Positions 41,408-50,454 of a DNA stretch of 64,000 nucleotides are shown here, one piece after another (the first letter of the stretch is position 1; every line of letters begins with the position of its first letter). The stretch spans positions 1-64,000 of the forward strand of contig NZ_JBQHTM010000010.1 of the NCBI RefSeq assembly GCF_052065695.1, given 5' to 3'. A program made the translations under genes and the position numbers. This stretch comes from Intestinimonas sp052065695. GTDB lineage: Bacteria; Bacillota; Clostridia; Oscillospirales; Oscillospiraceae. Under the pieces are notes generated by a model, which searched no databases, had not been told where the DNA came from, and saw only the letters and a list, made by a program, of their open reading frames with translations.

Positions 41408-42973
41408 TCAGACACCCAGGATGGGAACCACGATACCGCCCAGGAGACCCACGATCAGGCAGGCGATGACCAGCTCCAGGAGCGCCCATTTGATGATGCC
41501 GCCCAGGAGCTTGGAATCCTGACCCACCAGGCCCACGGCCGCAGCGGCGGTGGCGATGCACTGGGGAGAGAGGATCTTGCCGATACCGGCGCCGGTGGAG
41601 TTGGCGGCGGCCAGCCAGAAGGGAGAGGCGCCGATCTGCTCAGCAGCCGCAGTCTGCAGGCTGCCCAGCAGCACCTCGGTGCTGGTGCCGCTGCCGGTGA
41701 TGAAGGCGCCCAGAGCCGCGATGATGGGGGCCACGAAGGGATAGAAGCTGCCGGTGATGGACACGAAGAAGACAGCCATGTCGTTGATCATGCCGCAGTA
41801 GGTCATGATCTTGGCCACCGCCAGCACCGACATGATGGTGATGATGGTCTTGGACATCTGCTTCACGGTGGCCACAAGAGTGTCAATCATCATCTTGGGA
41901 GTGGCCTTCTGAACGAAGCCGCCGATGATGGCCGCCACGAAGATCCAGATACCGGGGGTGTTGATCCAGCTGAAGGAGGCGTTGCCGGCATTGGCAGAGG
42001 TGCTGATCTTAATGGAGCTGGAGAAGCCGGCCAGAGCGCTGTTGATGGGGGGCACCAGCTTGGAGGTGACCAGCAGCAGCACAAAGATGAGGATGAAAGG
42101 CAGCCAGGACACCAGAGCCTTATGGCCGTCAATGGTCTGAGCGTTGGTGTTGCCGGCACTCATGTTGTACTCAGCAGGGATTTCCTTGCCTTTCCGGGCA
42201 CGAGCCATGAGGATGGTGCAGCCCAGGCTGACCACGCAGCCCACGATGACGGCCAGCTCGGGGCCGGTAAACTTGGCCACGATGAGCTGAGGCACCACAA
42301 AGGAGACACCGGAGACCAGGGTGATGCCCACCATGCCCTTCAGGGCCTTGACGCCGCCACCGCCCACGATGACCATGAGGAAGGGCACCAGGATCATGAA
42401 GGGGATCATCTGCACCACAGTGGTGAAGGCCAGGGGCAGGGGATCCAGACCGGTCACGTTGGCCAGGGTCACGGTGGGGATACCCACGGAGCCGAAGGCG
42501 GTGGGGAAGGCGTTGGCGAGCATGCACACCAGGCAGGCCACGATGGGGTCCATTCCCATGCCGGCCAGCATGCTGGCCGGGATGGCGATGGCGGTACCAA
42601 AGCCGGCCATGCCCTCCATGAAGCCGCCGAAGCACCAGCCGATGAGGAGCACCAGCACACGCTTATCGGCGGAGACGCCGGTGAGCATCTGCTTGATGAC
42701 GTCCATGGCGCCCGTCTTCAGAGACAGATTATAAGTAAAGATGGCGGCGATGATGACCAGGATGATGGGCCACAGCGCAGAGGCAAAGCCCTCCAGCGCG
42801 GAGGTGGCACAGTCCACAGCCGGCATCTTCCACAGGAACAGGGACTCCACGATGGTGATAATCAGTGCGCCCACGCAGGCCTTGTGGCCGGCCATCTTCA
42901 GTCCGGTCAGTGCCACAATCAGCCAGATGATGGGCAGCAGCGACAATACACCTTTTAGTACGATCTCTCCCAC
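41408..42973 (-). CDS. lctP: L-lactate permease family transporter
   Basis: A 521-residue polytopic membrane protein of the LctP/LldP family (lactate and glycolate proton symport). Blocks seen include FGGFMEGMAGFGTAIAIPAS, NAFPTAFGSVGIP, GAFITGSGTSTEVLLGSLQ and NSTGAGIGKILSPQCIA. GTG start with AGGAG nine bases upstream. It is divergent from larA and the GlcD-type gene; operator-like palindromes in the shared 361-base gap imply joint control. Confidence 0.93.
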   Translation of the reverse strand: MGEIVLKGVLSLLPIIWLIVALTGLKMAGHKACVGALIITIVESLFLWKMPAVDCATSALEGFASALWPIILVIIAAIFTYNLSLKTGAMDVIKQMLTGVSADKRVLVLLIGWCFGGFMEGMAGFGTAIAIPASMLAGMGMDPIVACLVCMLANAFPTAFGSVGIPTVTLANVTGLDPLPLAFTTVVQMIPFMILVPFLMVIVGGGGVKALKGMVGITLVSGVSFVVPQLIVAKFTGPELAVIVGCVVSLGCTILMARARKGKEIPAEYNMSAGNTNAQTIDGHKALVSWLPFILIFVLLLVTSKLVPPINSALAGFSSSIKISTSANAGNASFSWINTPGIWIFVAAIIGGFVQKATPKMMIDTLVATVKQMSKTIITIMSVLAVAKIMTYCGMINDMAVFFVSITGSFYPFVAPIIAALGAFITGSGTSTEVLLGSLQTAAAEQIGASPFWLAAANSTGAGIGKILSPQCIATAAAAVGLVGQDSKLLGGIIKWALLELVIACLIVGLLGGIVVPILGV

Positions 42974-42999
42974 AACTTGTCACTCCTCTTTCCGGTAGC

Positions 43000-43014
43000 A
43001 TTGGTGCTACCAAT
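43000..43014. promoter_or_regulatory. GntR-type operator 1 (lactate region)
   Basis: ATTGGT-gct-ACCAAT, perfect arms. It lies 27 bases upstream of the lctP start codon. It matches the operator shape of the PdhR/LldR (FadR-subfamily GntR) regulators, ATTGGTnnnACCAAT. Confidence 0.75.
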
Positions 43015-43060
43015 TTTGCGTGCTTAACCTCATTTTTGCCTGTTATCTGGGTGTTTTTTC

Positions 43061-43075
43061 ATTGGTTCCACCAAT
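43061..43075. promoter_or_regulatory. GntR-type operator 2 (lactate region)
   Basis: ATTGGT-tcc-ACCAAT, perfect arms, 61 bases from operator 1 centre to centre. Together the two would flank the lctP promoter. Confidence 0.75.
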
Positions 43076-43158
43076 TTTCATAGTTATTTTAGCTCTTTGT
43101 GAGCACATTGTCCAGAGCATTTTTGCCAAAGACCTCATTTTCCTACAAAGTGCCGAAT

Positions 43159-43173
43159 ATTGGTAGTACAAAT
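43159..43173. promoter_or_regulatory. GntR-type operator 3 (lactate region)
   Basis: ATTGGT-agt-ACAAAT, one mismatch in the right arm. Upstream of the larA promoter. Confidence 0.6.
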
Positions 43174-43214
43174 TGTGCGGAATGGAGAATTGTTAGAAAA
43201 TTGTTTAAAAACCC

Positions 43215-43242
43215 TTGCATCTCAGCGGCATTGTGCTAAACT
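43215..43242 (+). promoter_or_regulatory. Promoter of larA
   Basis: TTGCAT (43215-43220), 16-base spacer, TAAACT (43237-43242). Operator 4 lies just past the expected start of transcription. Confidence 0.65.
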
Positions 43243-43254
43243 TATATGCAGGAA

Positions 43255-43269
43255 ATAGGTAGGACCAAT
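43255..43269. promoter_or_regulatory. GntR-type operator 4 (lactate region)
   Basis: ATAGGT-agg-ACCAAT, one mismatch in the left arm. Placed at about +8 to +22 of the larA transcript, a repressing position. Confidence 0.6.
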
Positions 43270-43334
43270 TAAGAAATTTGGTTTTGCCGTGTTGCGGTGC
43301 TCAGCGCACTGAAATTTGAAATGGAGGGATCAAC

Positions 43335-44603
43335 ATGCGAATCCCCTTTGGCACCACCGGTCTGGAGCTCAGCCGGGATGTGACCGGGGCAGAAGTCCTG
43401 GAATCCGCCATCGGGACCCTGAAGGCTGAAGGCAGCGAGGATGACATCGTCAAAAAGGCGATGGCCAATCCCATCGGCTCGGCCAAACTCTCCGAGCTGG
43501 CCAAGGGCAAGAAGACCGCCACCATTATCGTCAGCGATCACACCCGCCCGGTGCCCAGCAAGCACATCCTCCCCTTCATGCTCGCCGAGCTGCGGGAGGG
43601 CAACCCCGATATTGACATCACTCTGCTTATCGCCACCGGTTTCCACCGTCCCACCAGCCACGAGGAGCTGGTGAACAAAGTCGGTGAGAAGATTGCCAAC
43701 GAGGAAAAGTTCGTCTGCCACGACAGCCGGGACGCCTCCAGCAACGTGGAGATCGGCGTCCTCCCCTCCGGCGCCAAGCTGGTCATCGACAAGGTGGCCG
43801 CCGAGACCGATCTGCTGGTGGCCGAGGGCTTCATTGAGCCCCACTTCTTCGCCGGCTTCTCCGGTGGCCGCAAGAGCGTGCTCCCCGGCGTGTGCGACCA
43901 GGTCACCGTGCTGGGCAACCACTGCTCCAAGTTCATCGACTCCCCCTGCGCCCGCACCGGCATCCTGGAGGGCAACCCCCTGCACAACGACATGGTCGCC
44001 GCCGCCAAGCTGGCCAAGCTGCAGTACATCGTCAACGTGGTCATCGACGAAGAGAAGCACGTTGCCGCTGCCTTTGCCGGCGATCCCTTCCAGGCCCATG
44101 AGACCGGCTGTGCCTTCCTGAAGGGCTACTGCCGCGTCAAGCCTGAGAAGAAGGGCGATATCGTCATCACCTCCAACGGCGGCGCTCCCCTGGATCAGAA
44201 CATGTACCAGTCCGTGAAGGGCCTGACCGCCGCTGAGGCGGCCGCCGCTCCCGGCGCCGTGCTTATCATCTCCACCCGCTGCAACGACGGCACCGGCGGC
44301 GACAGCTTTTATCACGCCCTGGCCGACTGCGACACCCTGGAGCACCTGATGGAGCGCATCCTGGCCACCCCCATGGACAAGACCGACCCCGACCAGTGGG
44401 AGTACCAGATCCTCTGCCGTATGATGCTCAAGCACCGTATCATCTTCGTCTCCGAGCCCGCCATGCAGAAGACCATCGAGGAGATGAAGCTGGAGTACGC
44501 CCCCGATCTGGACACCGCTCTGGACCGCGCCCGGGAGGCCAAGGGCAAGGATGCCCACCTGGTCATCATCCCCAACGGCATCTCCGTCATCGTCGAGCCC
44601 TGA
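43335..44603 (+). CDS. larA: Nickel-pincer lactate racemase (LarA family)
   Basis: A 422-residue LarA/DUF2088 protein that interconverts D- and L-lactate, or a related 2-hydroxyacid, with the nickel-pincer nucleotide cofactor. The residues known in Lactobacillus plantarum LarA (His108, His174, Lys184, His200) have counterparts at His104 (TGFHRP), His170 (EPHFFAG), Lys180 (GGRKSVLPG) and His196 (LGNHCS), with the same spacing. GGAGG precedes the ATG. The cofactor-building genes larB, larC and larE are not in the window. It is followed by a GlcD-type dehydrogenase, so the unit can use both lactate isomers. Confidence 0.9.
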   Translation: MRIPFGTTGLELSRDVTGAEVLESAIGTLKAEGSEDDIVKKAMANPIGSAKLSELAKGKKTATIIVSDHTRPVPSKHILPFMLAELREGNPDIDITLLIATGFHRPTSHEELVNKVGEKIANEEKFVCHDSRDASSNVEIGVLPSGAKLVIDKVAAETDLLVAEGFIEPHFFAGFSGGRKSVLPGVCDQVTVLGNHCSKFIDSPCARTGILEGNPLHNDMVAAAKLAKLQYIVNVVIDEEKHVAAAFAGDPFQAHETGCAFLKGYCRVKPEKKGDIVITSNGGAPLDQNMYQSVKGLTAAEAAAAPGAVLIISTRCNDGTGGDSFYHALADCDTLEHLMERILATPMDKTDPDQWEYQILCRMMLKHRIIFVSEPAMQKTIEEMKLEYAPDLDTALDRAREAKGKDAHLVIIPNGISVIVEP

Positions 44604-44666
44604 AGATCCCACTTCATTTAAAAGATACATAGTAACATCCTGAAAGATTTTAGGAGGTAAATGATC

Positions 44667-46088
44667 ATGGCTCAGTACAATCAGCTCACGCCCGAAATCA
44701 TTGAGAAGATCAAGGCCGTCGCCCCCGAGCGCGTCTACGTCGGTGCCGACGTCAACGCCGACTACGCCCGCGACGAGATGCCCATCTACGGCACCCGGAT
44801 GCCCGATGTGGCCATCGATGTCATGAGCACGGAGGAAGTCTCCGCCGTCATGAAGATCTGCAACGAGAACCACATCCCTGTCACCTGCCGCGGCGCCGGC
44901 ACCGGTCTGGCCGGCGCCTGCACCCCCATCGCCGGCGGCGTGGTCATCTGCACCACCAAGATGAAGCAGATCCTGGGCTACGACACCGACAACTTCGTGG
45001 TCCGCGTTCAGCCCGGCGTGCTCCTCAACGACCTGGCCGAGGATGCCTTGAAGCAGGGCCTCCTGTATCCCCCCGATCCCGGTGAGAAGTTCGCCACCCT
45101 GGGCGGCAACGTCGCCACCAACGCCGGCGGCATGCGCGCCGTGAAGTACGGCGCCACCCGTGACTACGTCTCTGCCATGACCGTGGTCCTCCCCTCCGGT
45201 GAGGTTGTCCACTTCGGCTCCAACGTGTCCAAGACCTCTTCCGGTTACTCCCTGCTGAACCTGATGATCGGCTCCGAGGGTACCCTGGGCATCATCACCG
45301 AGCTCACTCTGAAGCTCATCCCCGCCCCCAAGGTCACCGTCAGCCTGATCGTCCCCTATGAGAACCTGGACGAGGCCATTGCCACCGTGCCCAAGTTCAA
45401 GAAGAACCACATGAATCCCCAGGCTCTGGAGTTCTTCGAGAAGGAGATCCTCATCTCCTCCGAGGAGTATCTGGGCAAGGCTGTGTTCCCCCGCAACGTG
45501 GGCGGCACCGATGTGGGCGCCTACCTGCTGGTAACCTTCGACGGCAACACCCAGGACGAGATCGACGCCATCGTGGAGCAGGCCGCTGAGCTGGTCCTGG
45601 AGGCCGGCGCTCTGGACGTGCTGGTGGCCGACACCCCCGCCAAGATGAAGGATGCCTGGGCTGCCCGTTCCTCCTTCCTGGAGGGCATCGAGGAGCAGAC
45701 CAAGCTGCTGGACGAGTGCGACGTGGTCGTCCCCGTGAGCCGCATTGCCGACTTCGTGGGCTACTTCAAGAGCATCGAGCCCAACTACGGCTTCAAGGTC
45801 AAGAGCTTCGGCCACGCCGGCGACGGCAACCTGCACATCTACACCTGCGCCAACGACATGGAGCTGGATGAGTTCAAGAAGCAGGTCGACGACTTCATGA
45901 CCAAGATCTACGACAAGGCTACTGAGATGGGCGGTCTGGTTTCCGGCGAGCACGGCATCGGCATGGGCAAGATCGAGTACCTGGCCCGCAGCGTGGGCGC
46001 CACCAACATGAAGCTGATGGAAGAGATCAAGAAGGTCTTCGACCCCAACCTGATCCTCAACCCCGGCAAGGTTTGCTACAAGCTGTAA
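44667..46088 (+). CDS. FAD-binding D-lactate/glycolate dehydrogenase (GlcD type)
   Basis: A 473-residue flavoprotein of the FAD_binding_4/FAD-oxidase_C pair. CRGAGTGLAGACTPIAGG and TLGGNVATNAGGMRAVKYG bind FAD; GSEGTLGIITELTL closes that domain. The C-terminal half has GHAGDGNLHIY and GEHGIGMGK, which hold the substrate and metal histidines. ATG 44667 is preferred over 44661 because AGGAGG is nine bases away. In anaerobes such enzymes often couple with electron-transferring flavoproteins; no etf genes are adjacent here. Substrate most likely D-lactate given larA and lctP. Confidence 0.92.
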   Translation: MAQYNQLTPEIIEKIKAVAPERVYVGADVNADYARDEMPIYGTRMPDVAIDVMSTEEVSAVMKICNENHIPVTCRGAGTGLAGACTPIAGGVVICTTKMKQILGYDTDNFVVRVQPGVLLNDLAEDALKQGLLYPPDPGEKFATLGGNVATNAGGMRAVKYGATRDYVSAMTVVLPSGEVVHFGSNVSKTSSGYSLLNLMIGSEGTLGIITELTLKLIPAPKVTVSLIVPYENLDEAIATVPKFKKNHMNPQALEFFEKEILISSEEYLGKAVFPRNVGGTDVGAYLLVTFDGNTQDEIDAIVEQAAELVLEAGALDVLVADTPAKMKDAWAARSSFLEGIEEQTKLLDECDVVVPVSRIADFVGYFKSIEPNYGFKVKSFGHAGDGNLHIYTCANDMELDEFKKQVDDFMTKIYDKATEMGGLVSGEHGIGMGKIEYLARSVGATNMKLMEEIKKVFDPNLILNPGKVCYKL

Positions 46089-46108
46089 GCATTTCATTTC
46101 TGTTTCCC

Positions 46109-46141
46109 GGAGGGGCGGTCCAAAATGGACCGCCCCTCCCT
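46109..46141 (+). terminator. Terminator 1 after the lactate operon
   Basis: GGAGGGGCGGTCC / GGACCGCCCCTCC with a five-base loop. No T-run of note, but a second terminator follows at once. Confidence 0.6.
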
Positions 46142-46149
46142 GCATGAGC

Positions 46150-46190
46150 AAGGGGACGCCCCGGCATGGCCGGGGCGTCCCCTTGTTTTT
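46150..46190 (+). terminator. Terminator 2 after the lactate operon
   Basis: AAGGGGACGCCCCGGC / GCCGGGGCGTCCCCTT with a three-base loop followed by GTTTTT. Confidence 0.9.
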
Positions 46191-46214
46191 CCCGTGTCTG
46201 CCCAACCGGGCAGT

Positions 46215-47540
46215 TTAATAGTGATATTTCCGCCGCTTTCCCACCAGGAAGGCGGCGGTCACCGCCACGGCCAGCAGCTCTGCCGCCGCCGTGGCCGCCC
46301 AGATGCCGTCCAGACCCCAGAGTAGGGGGAGCAGCAACACCGCTGCCACCTGGAACACCAGAGTCCGCAGGAATGAGATGAGGGCGGAGACCAGTCCATC
46401 GTTCAGGGCAGTGAAAAAAGAAGAGCCGAAAATGGCCAGGCCCGAAAAGAGAAAGGAGAAGGAATAGAGCCGGAAGCCCCGCAGGGTAAGGGCCAGGAGG
46501 GCGGGGTCATACCCCACAAACAATCGTGATAACGGCAGTGCCAGCAGCTCTGCCGCGGCGAACATGAGCAGGGCAAAGACGCCCACAATACCCAGGCTCC
46601 GCCGAAGGAGCCCCCGGAGCTCTCCATAGTGTCCCGCCCCATCGTGGTAGCTGATCACTGGCGCCGTCCCCACGGAGTAGCCCAGAAAAGCCGCCTGGAA
46701 AATGAGGCTGACATACATCAAGACTCCGTAGGCGGCGATGCCGTCCTCGCCGGCGTAGCGCAGGAGCTGGAAGTTATAGAGCATCCCCACCACGGACATG
46801 GAGATGTTGGACAAAAACTCGGAGGAGCCGTTGGTGCAGGTCTTGCATAGGGCCCGCCAGTCCAACCCGGCTTTGGTCAGGCGGAGCAGGCTCCGGTTGG
46901 GGCGGCTGAAATAGAGCAGCGGCAGCAGCCCGCCCACACACTGACTCATGGCGGTGGCGGCGGCAGCCCCCTCCAGCCCCCAGGAGAGGCCGGCCACGAA
47001 CAGGGCATCCAGCACCACGTTGGTCATGCCTGCCGCCACCGTCACAGCCAGGCCCAGCTTGGGCTTTTCCGCCGTGGCAAACAGGCACTGGAACTCATAC
47101 TGGAGGACGTAGGCGGGAATGGCCAGCAGGATGATGCGCCCGTAGGTCACACTGTCCGCCAGCATCTCCCCCTCCGCCCCCAGCAGAGCGGCCACGGGCG
47201 CCAGAAGCAGCTGGCCCAGGATGGCCAGGCCCACGCCGCAGAGGAGGGAAACCCACACCAGCATGGAGAAGATCCGGTTGGCCTTTTCCCGGTCTCCCTC
47301 CCCCAGGGTCTTGGCGATCAGAGCGCCGCCGCCGGTGCCGAACATGAACCCCACGCACCCCAGAATGAGCAGGAAAGGCATAATGAAGTTGACGGCGGCG
47401 AAGGAGGTCTTACCCACAAAGTTGGAGACAAAAAATCCATCTACCACGCCATAGATGGAGGTGAACACCAGCATCACGATAGACGGGAAGGTAAAGCGCA
47501 GCAGACGCCGGCAGGTAAAGTGGTCGGAGAGCCGGATCAT
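46215..47540 (-). CDS. MATE-family efflux transporter
   Basis: A 441-residue, twelve-helix multidrug/oligosaccharide-lipid flippase. SIYGVVDGFFVSNFVGKTSFA and GTGGGALIAKTLGEGDREKA are typical of clostridial MATE pumps, and FSTLV-like repeats in both halves support the two-bundle layout. The ATG at 47540 overlaps the marR stop (ATGA), so the pair is translationally coupled and the regulator probably controls the pump. Confidence 0.92.
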   Translation of the reverse strand: MIRLSDHFTCRRLLRFTFPSIVMLVFTSIYGVVDGFFVSNFVGKTSFAAVNFIMPFLLILGCVGFMFGTGGGALIAKTLGEGDREKANRIFSMLVWVSLLCGVGLAILGQLLLAPVAALLGAEGEMLADSVTYGRIILLAIPAYVLQYEFQCLFATAEKPKLGLAVTVAAGMTNVVLDALFVAGLSWGLEGAAAATAMSQCVGGLLPLLYFSRPNRSLLRLTKAGLDWRALCKTCTNGSSEFLSNISMSVVGMLYNFQLLRYAGEDGIAAYGVLMYVSLIFQAAFLGYSVGTAPVISYHDGAGHYGELRGLLRRSLGIVGVFALLMFAAAELLALPLSRLFVGYDPALLALTLRGFRLYSFSFLFSGLAIFGSSFFTALNDGLVSALISFLRTLVFQVAAVLLLPLLWGLDGIWAATAAAELLAVAVTAAFLVGKRRKYHY

Positions 47541-47998
47541 ACGTCTCTCCCCCGGGCCTTCCGTCCCCGCAGCGCCTCCAACTGCTCCCGCATTCCCATC
47601 AGGAAGCGCTCGGCCAGGGCCACATACTGCTCTACCTCTTCCGGCGTCCAGGCATCCAGGATCTCGTTCTCCATCCGGATGATCTCCTGGGCGGTGCCGG
47701 CGGCATAGACCTCCCCCGCCGTTGTCAGGCAAACCCGTTTGGCCTTGCCGTCTACCGCCTCCAGGTAGACGACCCCCTCTTTCTCCAGCTTCCGCACCGC
47801 CGAGTTCACCGTCTGCTTGCTCAGCCCGCACTGCCGGCAGATCTCATGGAGCGGACAACGACCGCCGCTGATACAGATGGTATAGAGGATCTGGGACACG
47901 CTGTCCGACATGCCCAGCAGCAGCGAGGCGTCATGATAGACGCCCTCCAACTCCCCCAACAGGTGATTGTAGCGTTTGATAGTGGAATTTTCTTCCAT
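47537..47998 (-). CDS. MarR-family transcriptional regulator
   Basis: A 153-residue winged-helix protein. LHEICRQCGLSKQTVNSAVRKLEKEGVVYLE is the recognition helix and wing, seen here in part, at about residues 50-85; VDGKAKRVCLTTAG closes the wing. First gene in an operon with a MATE pump. A long palindrome overlaps its promoter, so autoregulation is likely. Confidence 0.92.
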   Translation of the reverse strand: MEENSTIKRYNHLLGELEGVYHDASLLLGMSDSVSQILYTICISGGRCPLHEICRQCGLSKQTVNSAVRKLEKEGVVYLEAVDGKAKRVCLTTAGEVYAAGTAQEIIRMENEILDAWTPEEVEQYVALAERFLMGMREQLEALRGRKARGRDV

Positions 47999-48012
47999 AT
48001 CTTTCCCTCCCT

Positions 48013-48067
48013 AATGGTCCGAAATCATACTATATGGTATGATAGTATGATTTCGGACCATTGTCAA
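48013..48067 (-). promoter_or_regulatory. marR-MATE promoter inside an 18-bp inverted repeat
   Basis: On the minus strand TTGACA (48062-48067), 17-base spacer, TATCAT (48039-48044), a near-consensus promoter. It is embedded in AATGGTCCGAAATCATAC (48013-48030) and GTATGATTTCGGACCATT (48045-48062), perfect 18-bp arms. An inner pair ATCATAC/GTATGAT (48024-48043) gives a smaller nested palindrome over the -10 box. This fits two MarR dimers blocking polymerase. Confidence 0.85.
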
Positions 48068-48101
48068 CCGTTTTCTGTTCACATCCTCAATGGCTGTGGA
48101 A

Positions 48102-48143
48102 AGCAAAAAAAGACCGGCCGCTGCAAGAGCAGCGGCCGGTCTT
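48102..48143 (-). terminator. Terminator of the molybdenum hydroxylase operon
   Basis: Stem AAAGACCGGCCGCTGC / GCAGCGGCCGGTCTTT followed on the minus strand by TTTTTTTGC. Confidence 0.92.
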
Positions 48144-48156
48144 TCCATTTAAACGG

Positions 48157-50454
48157 TTAAACGGTTTCTTCCCGATTCTGTGCCATGCCCAGGACCAGCT
48201 TCTCCGCCGTGATGGGGAGATCCCGGACCTGGACCCCCGTGGCGTTGCGGATGGCGTGGGCCACGGCGGGGGCGGGAGTATTGATGACCACCTCGCCGAT
48301 GGACTTGGCCCCGAAGGGGCCGTTGGGCTCATAGCTCTCCTCGAACTCCACCCGGATCTGGGGCAGATCGGTGCGGCTGGGGATCTTGTACTGCAGGAAG
48401 GAGTTGTTGGCCATCATGCCCCGGCCGTCATAGCACACGTCCTCAAAGAGGGCCATGCCGATGCCCTGGGCGATGCCGCCCTCGGCCTGGATGCGGGCCA
48501 GGTTCTTGTTGACCACGGTGCCGCAGTCCACCACGCCCACATAGTCCACCACCTTGACTTCACCGGTCTCCAGGTCGGCCTCCACCTCGGCGAAGCCTGC
48601 CATCAACGGCGGCGGCGAGGTGGGACTGCAGTGGCTGGCGGTGGCGGTGAGCCACTGGGAGCCCGGTCCCACCACCGAGTCCTGGCCCAGCTTGGCTAGG
48701 GTGATCCGGGTATCCGGGTTAGTGTGGTCGTAGACCACCTGGCCGTCGAACCGTGCTCGCTCGGGGTGGATGCCCAGTCGGCGGGCGCCCTCGCTGGTGA
48801 TCTTCTCCACCAGCTCGGTGCAGGCCTTCACCACGGCGGTGCCGGTGACATAGGTGGTGCTGGAGGCGTAGGAGCCGGTGTCATAGGGGGAGTAGTCGGT
48901 GTCGATGGGGGCCACGCTGATCCACTCCATGGGGCACTCCAGCACCTCGGCGGCCATCTGGGCCAGGATGGTGTCACAGCCGGTGCCCATGTCGGTGGCG
49001 CCGATCATCAGGGTGTAGAAGCCGTCGTCATTGAGTTTGATGGTGACGGTGGCGGTGTCCACGGCGGAGATACCGGAGCCCTGCATGGTGATGGCCATGC
49101 CCACGCCCCGGACGTGCCGGTCGTCCACCCGGACGCTGGGGTACTTCTCCGCCCAGCCGATCATCTCCATGCCCCGCTGGATGCACTGGGGCAGGCAGGA
49201 ACTGCTCAGGGGCTCGTTGTAGTAGGCCGGCATATTCATGCCTTGCTGGGGCAGGTTTTTGAGCCGCAGCTGGGCCGGGTCCATGCCCAGCTGGGCGGCC
49301 AACTCATTGACAGCCGACTCCATGGCGAAGCAGCCCTGGGTGGCGCCATAGCCCCGGTAGGCCCCTGCCGCCATGGTGTTGGTGTAGACCACCTCATAGG
49401 TGAAGCGGAAGGCGGCGTCCTTGGCGTAGAGGGGGATATTCTTGTGGCCCACCAGGCCCACGGTGGTGGAGGCGTGCTCGCCGTAGGCGCCGGCATTGGA
49501 GAGGGCGTGCATGTCCACCGCCTTGATGGTGCCGTCCCGCATGGCGCCTACCCGGACATGGACCCGCATCTGGTGGCGGCTGTTGGAGGCCTGGAAGACC
49601 TCCCGGCGGGTGTAGACGATCTTGGCCGGCCGGCCGGTGCGCAGGGTCACCAGGGCGGGAAAGAGCTCGCTCACCAGGGTCTGCTTGGCACCGAAGCCGC
49701 CGCCGATCCGGGGCTTGGTCACCCGCACCGCTCCCTGGGGCAGCCCCAGGGCATGGGCGATGATCCGGCGGCAGTGGAAGGGCACCTGGGTGGAGGAGGT
49801 GACGTTGAGCCGCCCCGTCTGGTCCAGCCAGGTGTAGGTGGAGAAGGTCTCCATCATGGCCTGGGCATTGGCCTTGGTGTAGTAGGTCCGGTCCACCACC
49901 ACGTCGCACCCGGCCAGGGCGGCCTCCACGTCGCCGTCGGACTCACAGCCGCTGGAGACCAGGTTCCGGGACGGGTCCCCGCCGATGTTGAAGTTGGTGT
50001 GGTAATCGGACTCCGGATGGATCACGGAGGGGTTGTCCAGAGCCTTTTCAAAATCGATGACCGGCTCCAGCACCTCATACTTCACCTGGATCATCCGCAT
50101 GGCCTTGTCCACGCTGGCCTCGTCCCGGCCGGCTACAATGGCCACCGGGTCCCCCACATACCGCACCACCTGGTCCAGGATGTACCGGTCGTAGGGGCTG
50201 GGTTCAGGATAGGACTGTCCCGCCAGGGTATAGCGGATCTTGGGCACGTCCTCCCAGGTCAGGATGCAGGCGATGCCGGTGACCCGGCTGGCCGTTTCCT
50301 TCCGGATGGACTTGATGCGGGCAAAGGCGTAGGGGCTGCGGAGGACCTTCACCACCAGGCAGTCCCGTGGAGCCAGGTCATCGGTGTAGAGGCCCTTGCC
50401 GCTGGTGAGGGCCATGCCGTCGGTCTTGGGGATGGCCTTGTTCACATAGCGCAT
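48157..50454 (-). CDS. Molybdenum hydroxylase, molybdopterin-binding subunit (xanthine dehydrogenase family)
   Basis: A 765-residue large subunit. The N-terminal Ald_Xan_dh_C domain starts with GKGLYTDDLAPRDCLVVKVL and includes SPYAFARI. PRIGGGFGAKQ, AYRGYGATQGCFAMES and GATDMGTGCDT are pterin-binding blocks, and the catalytic base is the Glu of FGAKSIGE near the C-terminus. Substrate could be xanthine, another purine or an N-heterocycle; no purine genes are near. The start overlaps the Fe-S subunit by 13 bases. Confidence 0.92.
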   Translation of the reverse strand: MRYVNKAIPKTDGMALTSGKGLYTDDLAPRDCLVVKVLRSPYAFARIKSIRKETASRVTGIACILTWEDVPKIRYTLAGQSYPEPSPYDRYILDQVVRYVGDPVAIVAGRDEASVDKAMRMIQVKYEVLEPVIDFEKALDNPSVIHPESDYHTNFNIGGDPSRNLVSSGCESDGDVEAALAGCDVVVDRTYYTKANAQAMMETFSTYTWLDQTGRLNVTSSTQVPFHCRRIIAHALGLPQGAVRVTKPRIGGGFGAKQTLVSELFPALVTLRTGRPAKIVYTRREVFQASNSRHQMRVHVRVGAMRDGTIKAVDMHALSNAGAYGEHASTTVGLVGHKNIPLYAKDAAFRFTYEVVYTNTMAAGAYRGYGATQGCFAMESAVNELAAQLGMDPAQLRLKNLPQQGMNMPAYYNEPLSSSCLPQCIQRGMEMIGWAEKYPSVRVDDRHVRGVGMAITMQGSGISAVDTATVTIKLNDDGFYTLMIGATDMGTGCDTILAQMAAEVLECPMEWISVAPIDTDYSPYDTGSYASSTTYVTGTAVVKACTELVEKITSEGARRLGIHPERARFDGQVVYDHTNPDTRITLAKLGQDSVVGPGSQWLTATASHCSPTSPPPLMAGFAEVEADLETGEVKVVDYVGVVDCGTVVNKNLARIQAEGGIAQGIGMALFEDVCYDGRGMMANNSFLQYKIPSRTDLPQIRVEFEESYEPNGPFGAKSIGEVVINTPAPAVAHAIRNATGVQVRDLPITAEKLVLGMAQNREETV

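Noticed and set aside
43269..46205. 978-codon open frame on the minus strand opposite larA and the GlcD-type gene
   Set aside because: Codon-position shadow of two well-supported genes; the translation is Val/Gly/His/Leu-rich without domains and has no ribosome binding site.
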